From Paramacrobiotus metropolitanus (lineage: Eukaryota; Tardigrada; Eutardigrada; Parachela; Macrobiotidae): a DNA stretch of 64,000 nucleotides. Each line of letters opens with the position of its first letter. The stretch's first letter is position 1. Made by a program: the position numbers and the translations under genes. Below the pieces are notes generated by a model. It did not search any database, had not been told where the DNA came from, and saw only the letters and a list, made by a program, of their open reading frames with translations. This document shows positions 26,104 through 37,700 of the stretch, piece after piece. Location: contig NW_026570231.1 in assembly GCF_019649055.1 (NCBI RefSeq), positions 806,001 through 870,000 of the forward strand. Reading direction: 5' to 3'.

Positions 26104-29100
26104 ATGACCGTCAGACTACTGAATTTCCGCTTTTTGCGGAAGTTTGCTTTCGGAGGGATCGTGATGACGTTTTTGGGATGGCTGTTGTATACCAGCTATT
26201 TGTCGACAAACAACAGCACCTTGCACAGAAACTTGGGAGAGTTCTTCGACGTTGGTCCGAAGCAGACCGCGAACATCAGTATGGCTTCTCACTCCGATGA
26301 GTTGGCATTAACCTCCCTGTCAGAGATCAGAAAATTACGAGCTCTAAGGAAACTGGTCGGGAATCGCAACGTTCGCGCTTTGGAAAAATTGGGGAAGCTC
26401 TCTGCCGAGAGAAAGGTAAACCTAATTGACTTAGATAAGACGGAATTAAATTATTTTAAAAGTTTTTGCGTGGGGCAGGGTATATTTCGGTTGTATAATT
26501 GTATTTATGATGACGCGGTATTTATGGCCGAATTCTTGTAAAAACATTGACTAATATAGATATAAACGTTCTGTTGTAACAAAGTACATAGCTGCACCCC
26601 ACAAAACTTTTCACTTATCCGTGAGTTTGTGAGAACGCGGACGTTTCCAGTTTAAAACCAGTTGTTCTAAACATGAGTTTGTTTGTAGACTTGTAGTTGT
26701 TTGCTAACACATTATTATGGACATATTCTAACTTGTAAGCCTGCATAAATGTTGCATACCGCAAACACCTTCCAAACGTAATAAGCACATGCTAGGCGAT
26801 GTAACTGTTGTCTGATGACATGGTAATTGATCGGTCTTATACAATAATGTCACCACTCACCAGTAACGGAATGTGGTAAATATAATTTTCTTTACAGTGT
26901 GCCGGTTTTAAATATTTTGGGATTGAATGGAGTTTTACAGCGATTCGTGATAAAGTTTCTGAAGACAGGTTGCGGTTGGGACGAAGACGCATGCTTGCGA
27001 AACAGAACTATAGTACTTACTTTTACTTGCAATACTTGTATTTAAACTTATTTAAATATCTATATAAAGAAATAAGTGCTACCAAGGAAGCCAGAATAAC
27101 AATTCTGAATCAAGCCTTAGGTTACGACACTATCATACGTGCTACTAAAACATCAGGTGCCTCTTATTGCTGGATGGTGTATGTACCTCCAGTGCTGAAA
27201 ATCGGACTTATTTTTGTAGAATTTTCGCTATGTGATTGTGGCGCAAATTCACAATCGGTTGGCATATATTCGAGCCCTGCTGGATTCTTTAGCCGGGACT
27301 CACAACATATCCGACGCGCTTGTTATCTTCAGCCATGATGTTGTGGATGAACAAATCGATAATTTTGTTTGGGATGCGGATACCACTTTCGAGGTAAGTA
27401 GTAGTGCAGCATTCCGCTGATGGAGCATTACGTTGCGTTGTTTCCTTTTTGATGGCAGTACTTAATGTGTGTAATCACTTCACCATTCACCCGGTACATT
27501 TTTTCGCTTAATTATGATTTGTGCATTCATGTGTCGTTGACAGTGACACATGAAGATGCTATTTTTTCAATAATTGCTTTTTTTTTAGTGGAGCGGATTT
27601 TCGGTAATATCTGCATATGCACTCATATCCAATAATTTTTCAGATTGTCCAGATATACTTTCCTCATTCCCTACAACTGCACCCTAATGAATTTCCTGGC
27701 CCGTCTGCCTTGGATTGCCCAGACAGAATTAGTAAAGCTGAAGCGGCCAGTCTGCGTTGCAATAATCACGACCATCCGGATTCCTATGGGCATTATCGGA
27801 CTGCTAAAGTCACACAAATCAAACATCACTGGTGGTGGAAGGTAAGGGTCTGATTTTTAAGATGATTCCATTGTAGCCACTAGACAGTAGACAGTGCTCT
27901 TGATCGGTCGTTGTACCGAAATCTAGAAAAAAGCTGGGGAGTTGCTATTGGTGGCTGTTGACAAGTAATTAAGCTGAGTTACAGTATTGCCTCACTCTGG
28001 TAACAAATTTAGGCTTATGTATTAGTTAAACATTTTCTTTGGCATCATTAAGTTACTGATGCCATAGTCAACTAGTATTTTTCACTTATTGATAATTATT
28101 ATTATTATTATTACATCAAGAGCAGACAACCCGATTAACGGGACTTCGACGTCTGGTCGGTAATATAATAATAAAAAGGTGTTTTTTTGCTGTTAATGTG
28201 TAGAGGTAGCCTTAGATATGTTGATTTGCAAAGACCATAAACTTTCACCGTTGCACGTTAAGGGAAGTGGCCTGGTACATGGTACCAAATTCATGCACAT
28301 ACACAAAATCTTTCACTTCCGCGCGCTCCCAAACCATTTTTTATCCTGTTTTGTGACATTCTGTAGCCAAAGGATTTGTATACACTGACGTGAAAACCGT
28401 TTGCGCGCGCAACATCCGGTTCGGGAGTTATGGCTGTAAGAAAATTCCAAAAAGTTTAAATGCATTCAGGTGTACTAAAAGTCTCATTATGGACCGATCT
28501 CTATCAAATTTTGCACGAAAATGCACATAAACACGAAGTACGTTTTTACACCGATCCACTGTTCTAACATGTTTTTCAAATTTTAAAATGAATTTAAAAA
28601 ATTTTAAAATTCATTTTAAAATTTGAAAAAAATCATGGAAGTCTGGATCGATGTAAAAACGATCTTCATGGCCATGTGCATTTACGTGCCAAATTTGAAA
28701 GAGATCGGTCCATAATGAGACTTTTGGTACACCTGAATGCATTTAGACTTTTTGGAATTTTCTAACAGCCATAACTCCCGAACCGTATGTTGCGCGCACA
28801 AACGGTTTTCAGACCAGTTTATACAAATCACCTGGCTACAGAATATCATAAACCGAAACAAAAAAGTGTTTTGGATTGCGCGAAAGTGAAAGTTTCCGTG
28901 TATGTACACGAATTTGGTACCATGTACCGGGCCACTTCCCTTAAAGTACCGTTTATTGATAGGTAAATTGATAATTGACTGCATTGTTGATATTTGGTAA
29001 TCGATGAGGAATGTTTTTAGTCAAGAGTGAGCCTTACTGTTCTTTGCAGTTTCACGTCCTCTTTAATCACGTTCCTTGGGCTCAGAATGGATTACCAGTG

Positions 29101-29712
29101 ATATTTCTGGAAGAGGATCATTACGTGCTCCCAGATGCACTCTCCATTCTGGACCGGCTTCTCGCAATGAGAGACACTGCCTGCGCGCCGAAATGTCCGG
29201 TGCTGTCAATTGGGCACCACAAAACGAAGCTGACCGAAGAACCCAATGCTTACCGGAAATATTTTGTCGAACAATGGGCCGGTGCTCGCGATAACATTGG
29301 CATTGTTTTTGACTTTGACCACTACAAAGCCATTAATAGTTGTGCGTCAATTTTTTGCACTGTTGACGATTACAACTGGGACTGGAGTTTGAATTTTCTA
29401 ACGGATCGGTGTCTGAAGAAGGAATACAAGATGCTGTTGCCGTTGGCACCTCGTGTGTTGCACATCGGTGATTGTGGCGGTCTTCACCATAGTCAAGGTT
29501 GCAATCCACGGGATTCCGTACGAAAAGCTAAGGAGACGGTGAGCGCTGTTGAAACACAACTGTTTCCTGATAAACTGGAAAAGATCACCTCTGAATCGCT
29601 GCCTAAGTTAAGGAATCCGAAACCCAACGGGGGATGGGGAGATCCACGGGATATAGAGTTATGTCAGAACGTTTCACAGTCTTTCAGGTTTGGAATGGAG
29701 CACGTTAATTGA
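26104..29712 (+). CDS. MGAT2: Alpha-1,6-mannosyl-glycoprotein 2-beta-GlcNAc-transferase (GnT-II)
   Basis: Golgi enzyme that adds GlcNAc in beta-1,2 linkage to the alpha-1,6 mannose arm, opening synthesis of complex N-glycans. Exons 26104-26415, 27220-27393, 27644-27841 and 29050-29712, all phase 0, give 448 residues, close to the human 447. It is a type II membrane protein: short basic N-terminus, one hydrophobic anchor (FGGIVMTFLGWLLYTSYL, residues about 16-33), then a stem. Catalytic landmarks seen: IVAQIHNR, ALVIFSHD, PNEFPG, GHYRTAKVTQIKHHWWWK, the metal and nucleotide-sugar site FLEEDHYVLPD, DDYNWDWSL, HIGDCGGLHHS and NGGWGDPRD near the C-terminus. ATG 26104 was chosen because it precedes the anchor; an open frame extends upstream without another ATG. 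Intron 3 carries a LINE tail and a large palindromic element. Confidence 0.95.
28093..28155 (-). mobile_element. LINE-like 3' tail fragment, second copy
   Basis: ATT repeats, then AGCAGACAACCC, GGGACTTC and CGACGTCTGG. It shares order and core words with the copy at 14551-14605. On the minus strand the complementary GGG and CCC blocks fold into a small hairpin followed by a TAA tail. It sits in MGAT2 intron 3, just left of the TTAA-flanked palindrome. Confidence 0.45.
28258..28944. mobile_element. 687-bp palindromic (foldback) element flanked by TTAA
   Basis: The left arm begins at TTAA (28258-28261) with GGGAAGTGGCCTGG; the right arm ends CCGGGCCACTTCCC then TTAA (28941-28944). The arms, about 340 bp each, are near-complementary along their length: GTACATGGTACCAAATTC, ATTATGGACCGATCTC, TTCGGGAGTTATGGCTGT and others recur inverted. 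They meet in an AT-rich centre near 28600. TTAA on both sides is the target duplication used by piggyBac-type transposases, so a non-autonomous piggyBac-like foldback/MITE is the simplest reading. It has no transposase; open frames inside are by-products of the symmetry. It lies in MGAT2 intron 3. Confidence 0.75.
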
Positions 29713-31729
29713 GGAATTATTTGGCTTGTTGGTGATATGAATATTTATATGGTTTACTGCTCCAGCCATCTTAATGCCATGGCTTTTGATCTCTTTATCA
29801 GTTATGTAGCGGAAGGTTTATTAGTTAACAACTTTTCGGTTGCATGCTCAAAACTCGATGTATTTACGGATTGTGGAAATCTACAGTAGTTGATGATATT
29901 TCCCGGTAGTTGTTCGTGGAGAGTCATCCTTATGTGTCATTTTGTTGAAACACTTGATTTTAGTTGTGAACTGCGTTAGACAGTGGTTGTTTGCGAAGTT
30001 CGGATTCAAAGTACAGTTAAAGTAGTGATTATATTTTGTATTCTATTTATTTGCGCAATGTAAAGTATGAGGATTTACACATTTGCTTCCATTTACTGTA
30101 ATTTGCTTCCACGTGTGCATCACCAGTACGCCGACGTTAACGATTAGCAAATTGTATTACAATGGAGGATCATAAATGTTACAAAACTAACTTTCCGAGG
30201 GCGAAAAGACTTCCAAGGGGAGGGGAACGAGAAAATACTTGCTTTGGAACTTTCCTACCCAAGAAAAGGTCAAGACATCGCTGTATGTATCACTGAATCA
30301 TGTCATACTCAAGTACAGATCTATAGTATTTTAATTTTTTTTTAGTTGCATTATTTAATATTATGCACATTGCACGCAACTGATGCAAGATGGAATAGAA
30401 ATTAGAAGGTACTAGTACGAATTTCACTTCTAGATTTAAATTAATCTTATTTAATAGCATGTACTAGTGCAAAATGCAAATTACGTGTATCTGCATACCG
30501 CTTACGGTTAGATTAGCCTGAGAATGCTCTGTATAGTTATAAACAACTCGTACATAATGTAACATACTCTTGTTGCTGTTCAGTTTGTTACGACTACCAT
30601 TATCATTATAAATATGGAATAGCATTTGTTATTAAACCATTGTTCAAAAAGTCCAATAGAGCACATTACAACGTATGTAAATCACTCAAGAAAAGTCAGA
30701 ATAAGCAAGATCCATAATTTCCACTTGAAAACGCATACGAAGAATAGGTGCCGCTTTAAAAAGCTGTCGAGTCTTTTGTATTTATTCGATATCGCTAGGG
30801 TAGCCCATGCCGTTTTTTTGAATTTCGTGAGTAGACAAAATAAGTTTGTAACATTTATTATTGCGTTTATTTATTTATTTGTGTTTTTTTGAAGTTTTTC
30901 AGGTATGTACAGTAAATGGTAGTAACAGAATCGCTGAATTCGTATGACTGTGATAGGACGATGAATATGTGCAAATATACTTCTACTGCAGTTGCAGAAT
31001 ATCATCAGTAATTAGATTTTCATTGGTGATGAAGTTGTAACGAGTAACTGTGGCCTGTTTCAAGTGTAGCAATTTCCTACTCTAGACTCTTGAACCAAAA
31101 AAACAGCGTAAAAATGCTGTTAAAATATACTCGCAAATTATTATTTTTTTTTTAAACACTGTTTTTTTACTACGACATCTTACCAGTTAATGAAAGTTAT
31201 CTGTTCACCTATCAGCTACAGCCATACCGGTACACTGAACAACACTACTGTACCGTATTATGTTTTAATATTCATTTAACTGTAAGATTTAATTGTTTTT
31301 AGAGGTATTTAATAAAATTGTAAGTTACCGTGCAGTTACTTACATTATCTATATATGATCCTTATACAATATCTATAGGTGTGCACCTATGCTTCAGCGC
31401 GCTAGAATTTCGGTCCTGAAGGCGTGTCCTTCTTATAACCGTAAATACTGAACTGCCTGGCAATCTGGTTAGTCATGGCGCTTTTTGATAAGGCCAGGTG
31501 CACTCTTGTTGCCTTGATCAGCTCTTATTCAGTTATTCTGACACATTTATTATGTGACGGACTAGTTTAAAACACATGGCGGTTGTCGGTTTATAATGAT
31601 GACGATTTCAGAATTATTCAAAATCTTCTTTGTGGACGTGGTTATCCTTTATGAAGCTTGATCGGTGATTTACACTATAAGGATTTGGAAAGCAGGACCA
31701 TTAACGCGACACCCACAGCTTCGTTTAAT
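29713..31729. other. MGAT2 3' flank and ESRP 5' flank
   Basis: No exon recognised. It should contain the MGAT2 3' UTR and the ESRP promoter and leader. The open frame at 30626-30892 resembles no known protein. Poly-T runs and AT-rich words dominate. Confidence 0.4.
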
Positions 31730-34700
31730 ATGGATGTAGGTGCATACCTTCAGGTGCGAATGCAACAGCAGGCACTACAGCGCGGACTCCAGGCCAGTCA
31801 TCCCCATCGCCTTGTACCTTTTTCCCCATGCACACCGAACATCATATCGGATGGATTGATGAAGCCTAACAATGTGTTCACAAGCCAAATCAGCGCGTCC
31901 TCTCCGATTACGACATTGAGAAATGTTCGGAATGTGTACCAGAATGGAATGAAGCGTTCTTTTCCACCCGAAGAAGGATTGCAAGCTAGCGCCTATGCCA
32001 GCGGAGAGGGCTCTCCTCCAAAACGCCCTGGAAATGCTGTAAATGGGAATGAGAGGTAAGCCGTACGATTGTTTACTGTTTCTGAGTTGGACCTTGTGCG
32101 GTAGCGAAGCAGGAAGACAACAACCACTTGTTGCATCTCAGATAACCGATACACGGTGTCATTCAGCGTGGGATCAACACGCTTTATAACACTGGTTTGT
32201 TATGGTGAAATAACACTTGTATTTGATCTCGGCGGTTATAATAATCTTGTGGTTAAACGCTAGTTAATAGCCAGCATGATATTTTGAAATAATATTTGTG
32301 CTAACTGATCATTTCACGCAGCAGTTAGCCTGAGTTAGGCTAAAAAGGCGCTTGAGGCCAGACACGTCTTGCTGTGGGTACGATTGTAAATTTTTATCAC
32401 CCAGCGCGTCTCGGTTCTTTGACAATTTAATTGAGTTTAAAATGACACCATTGCACCTTTTGACTTGCCGATTAAGTTTCACACACCGATATATTATGAG
32501 TTTCGTTTGCTCGTTTGGATTTGCACGCATATCCATCCTTCATTTTCTCGGATTGGATTTTCCCAGTATAACATTCTAATTGTTAGATGCCCTAAGCTGA
32601 TCTGATGATTTTATAGAAGTTAATAAATTGCTTGATCATAGATGAATGACCACTGTTAGATGCCTTGCGAGCATTTTCGGTTGGGTTAAAGTTGAATTTG
32701 TTTTCCCGTATCTTATTTGCGAACGTCGCCATCCCCATTTGCGTTGGAAAACCGCGAAAATTTTGTTAACCCAGGTGTAAGCCTGTAAATAAATTCAAAT
32801 AATCTAATCTCAAAACTCAAAAGCGTCGTTTTTCAAGTGGATATCGACAGCTTGAAGAGCTTTGCGTTCGCAGTTTCACCGGTGCCTGCTGTGTATACCT
32901 GCAGTCGTGATACCTGTGTACTGGTATACTCTTAGATATAATTTTTTTACGATTTGGTAACTCCTGTACTAGTACTGGAGGCGCTGAAACTGCAGGAATT
33001 TCGCTGCGTTTCGTATTGATTGTTTGTTTCCTTTTGTGAGACCTTGTGACTTGGTTTTAGTGAAGCCGTTTATCTGTATAACTGTCAAAAGACTGGATCA
33101 GGAGAACAGAAAGTGCTGTATTCGGGCACCACACATAATTTGAATCTAAATAGATAATAAATACGGGTAGCTGACAAAATTTAATAATGTGTGGCATGCC
33201 GTGTTTTGTTTTGTAAAAGAATCAGAAATGAAAGAAAGCGGCTGCAGCGGTGACAGAGTAAATTCTGTTTGCGTATAAGTTTTCAAATCACGCATACGCG
33301 GACATCATAGAGAAAGTAAACAACGCTTCCTTCTCTCTGTTTATTTCATGATGGAATCCGAAATGGGCAAGAAACGGGCTGAAAAAATCAAGTTTTCTTT
33401 CGGTTTTTGTTGTTAATTACGGGTGATGTATATTTTACAATAATTTTGGCTTGCAGTCGACAAAATGTTTGGCACTGTAACTAATTTTGCCATTTTAACT
33501 TCTTGATACGTGCCACATTGGTATATGTTTCGATTTTGAATATGCTTACCCGAGTAGATGCCGGCTGCAAGACCAGTAATTAATAAATATGACTATGATA
33601 TCCCATAGTGGAAGCTATAACATGAAACAGTTTACGCAGCGATTTGTTTTGTACATGAGAATCAAAGAGGTTAGAACCTGTAATATTAATTGTGGGATTG
33701 TTATGCGACCGGCCTTTATTATGTACTGGGATTCTATGAAAAGCGATGAACAACAACGAATTGTGAATTCTGGTTGGATGGCCTGTTGTTTGTGCTGGTA
33801 GTCGTTTAATTACCGTACTGTACTGACTAACTTCTAAAAGACTATTAGGGCATCGTCCATTAGCCCTATCAAGGTATCGGCCCTATTATCCTGGTGCTTG
33901 TTACTCTCTCTCGGTTTTAGTAGATTTCCGAGGAAATTTTTGTTCAAAGAAAGTCGTTTTCTCTTTTGTCATTTTTGGTGTAAAGCTCAACTTCAAAACA
34001 TGAGCATCCTGCAACTTGGCGGGGAACAGTATTAGTTGACGGCCGTACCTTTCTAGTTCCAGCTTCCCGTTTTACCTTTGCACCGAATAATGTTATAATC
34101 GTGTGTTATGCCCTTTCAGCCACCCTTTATTATATTTGCGAAACATCAGTGAATTTATCATTAGAATCATTAATAACTTCGTCAGTCCATCGATGTGGGC
34201 GTCCATCTTTCCGCTAAAGTGTTTTTCAAAAATAATTTGACATGGTCTTTGTAGTTGGTCACACTACTGGAAGCGCGCATGCATTGACAGTGTAAGTCAG
34301 AGTCTAATACGACGTAGATGATTACATAACAAAAGTTCTGTATAAATTTGTGAAAAAACCCTTTTGCTTCTTTGGATAAGTTAGTGATGCCTGGCTACAG
34401 GCCATATCTTTTCATCCAGTTTCCCTTTAAACGAAAAGTTTGAAATTGGTGGATTCTTTTTCTGTTGTTCTGGAAGATGCTGATTACGCAACCTTTTTGG
34501 CGTATGTGCCCGTATTCTCGTCCGTTGGCAAAGTTTGTACCAGATTTTAGTGTTACAGTACTACATTGTATCACATAGACATTTTATTAATTAATTATGT
34601 CTTCGTTTAAACTTTTGCGTTTTTTTTTCCTTTAAACTTATTTTTGAAACGTTTTTAGGATCGCATTTGATATTAAGCAAATACGAAATAGGTATGCCAT

Positions 34701-37700
34701 ATTTAAAAGTGAATTTACGTTACTCCACCGACGTGTTCGACGGCACAGGCATTCCGTATTCGTGAAGTGAAAGTAGTGTGTAAGGATTTCATACAGATTT
34801 GGACAGTAGTATTGAAAATATACGTATAGATATATTTTATGATTTAAGTAAGTACGCGATGAACGTTCGAGTGCTTTGCGGCTGCGCAACAACTTCCCTG
34901 TGTTCGGTGTTACCGTCGTACGCACACATGATTCATAATGGTTATACCGGTGTCGTTTGATACCGCGATCGCACTTTAAACTTTTCCTGAAGGTTAAAAT
35001 GCATGGTTAGTAAAGTACGACTTACACTCAGATAAGTAAGTATTTACAGAAACTGGCCCGGCAAGTTAACTATTGTATTTGGCTGCCAGTGACTACTGGC
35101 TGACTGGCGGGTAAAATCTATCTCGGTACCAAATCAACATTCAACCAAGAAAACGTGAATCTTACCGAGAGATAAGAGCTAATGGTAGACACGGTGTTTG
35201 GTGTTAGTTTAGGTTTTGGTGCAGTGCATACATATATATTATTGTGTAACGTGGTGTCTGGGGTTCTGCTTTGTGGTTTCTGGCTGTTGCAGCTTGGTTT
35301 CTCCTTTCTGGGGTATTCTGTTTGTTGGCTAATTTGGTTTGGTGGCTCAGTGAATTTTTTTTGCATTAGCATTCCATGTTTATAATTACCAACCATAATT
35401 TCCGCCCATATTCAAATTTACTGTGTATTTAAAACAATATCACTTCATTCTCCGTCCCTGCATAGATCGAGTGATCTGCGTTCCTGTCAATACAAACCTT
35501 TGCCAATGGCCGTCCAGGATATTGTACAGGAGGAAGGACAGCGTCCTGTCAACGGGCACACTCATCAGAATGGTGTACACACCAACGGGAATGCCAGTAA
35601 TGGAAACGGGACCACCTTGCCCGATGTGTATGTGGCATTGTATGGATGCAGTGGGTACGGGGAGCTGGCAATAAAAGTCAATTCTGGAATGGCGACTGGT
35701 TCGTCCGTGAGCTCTCTGGGTGGTAATGCAGCTGTTAATGGTGGTGGATCATGTGGTGTAGCGGATAATCAGGCTTATCAGTTATGGGATGAGGACGCTT
35801 CCTTAATGCTAATTGCTTGGGCGGTGGTGGATGCTAAGACAGAAAAGGTAGGGGGTGGTGGCCACATCTTTATTCGGTTTGACAGCTGTAGCATGTTCTG
35901 TGTTTACATGGTCATTCTTCTCTGGATGTTTCCTATTTGATTTTATTCATTTTATTGAATTCCTTGTTTATGAGTTTTGCTGCGCACAGGTTGTTCAACA
36001 GGTGGCTGAGTATAAGTTTATCACATCCTTTCATTTCTAAGATGCATTTAATTTTTGCATGTAAATGACTGTGATCAGTAGTTGCGTAAATAATTCTGAA
36101 CTGCTTTATTTTGTATATGAAGTACATCCTTTTCCTGAACGGTACACATTAGCTTAAACCGGCTACTGAATTCGAAAAAGCTTTTCTTTTGATACGAGGT
36201 TGTTTACCATTTGAACACATCGTTTGAATAACAAGCTTTCGAACATCTTGGCATGCCCAAAAGTATTTCGTAATCGCTGGCTTTGTCAAGCAGTGAAAAT
36301 TTGCTGTGAACAGCATTTAGTGAAGCATATACAGATTATAAGAAAACAGACATGGCAGATCCATTATTATAAGCAAACGGGATTCTGGAAGGAACTAATG
36401 GAATTTGTGTTTGTTGCAGATCGTGAGTGTGGAAGAACGTGTCTTAAGACCCGCGGACGAACATGCGGACGCGCAGAGCATACTTTCACAGTTCTCTTCG
36501 GACTCTGGTCTGAATTTGCATTCGGTACTGAAAAGCCCGTATACATTGGATGGCGTATTGCAAGAGGTATGCTTTACTCTACGCATGCGCGCAAACCGAT
36601 AGAATTGCGCCTTTTTTGATATGCTGCTGCGAAGTTAAACAATTGGCGTTTCATTAAGGTTGATTGGTCTCTTAGAAATTCTGGAACGACGTTTGATTCA
36701 GTTTCCCGTCGTTCTATTGCTCAGCTCATTGTCTGTAATTTAGATTCAAGGGACGGTTGCGCATTATTCGGACCGTAGCAAAGATGTAATCCTGGTGACC
36801 TTGGGTCCAGAATTACTCCGTCAACAGCTACTCCCAGAATGCTCGCGTCGCGGATTCCACTGCCTGACTATTTTTATTCCTATGTGGACTTGCTGGGTAC
36901 CGCCGACATTAGTTCATCGTCCCCTTCATTATCCAAGCGTCTGGCGGATTTACTCGATAGTAGGTGTCTGTAAATGCGAAATGTTTGATGGGTAATTGAG
37001 AAACTATCTTGAGTACAGTCTTAACTAGTGGTGTCCGCTTAATTTTCAAATATATGCGTGGATTGCGCTGTCGGTTGTGCTTGACCTGGCTAATGTGGTC
37101 TTTCTGGTCTGCTCGCCACACTATAGATAACCGGTTGGGGTCAGATAGTGCTGCTGAGTACGGCAAACGGCATGTGGCGGATATGGCCACGCTGATCCAG
37201 TTCATGCTCCACAGCGGACACCATCTCTATTCCGATGTGCAGCACGTTGCACAGCGCTATGAACCGGGGTTAAGGTTAGTGGCATTGTTCGAAGAGATAG
37301 GTACCCATGATCATTGTTGCATTGAACGCAATGTTTCAGTAACGTGGAAGAAGTTTCCGATGACGTTGTTGTCCGGGCAAGAGGACTGCCATGGCAGGCC
37401 TCCGATATGGATGTCGCCAGGTTCTTCTTCGGTCTCGACATCCCAAGGTGAGCGCATTGAAGTCTGCAGTATTAATTCATTTATGTTTTATAGATTCATT
37501 TTTGAGCCTACGAACTATCGAAGGGTCTCTTTCACTTTATTGTATCCTTGTTCGTTTGTTGCTTTCCTTGTTTGGTTTATATTTTTGTCACTGAACGTTT
37601 GATTTTCAAAAACTTTGTCTTATTGGCATGCTAGTGGAATTAACCATGAATTTTGTCGTTGCTTTGTACAGAGGCGGCATTGCATTGTGCCTAAGTTCCC

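Noticed and set aside
26898-27200. Extra MGAT2 exon between exons 1 and 2
   Set aside because: The frames there do not fit the phases. Exon 1 joined directly to 27220 gives an ungapped match to the family around QIHNR.
28682-28984. 100-codon minus-strand open frame
   Set aside because: It is made of one arm of the TTAA-flanked palindrome; related frames appear inverted in the other arm, so it is a by-product of symmetry.
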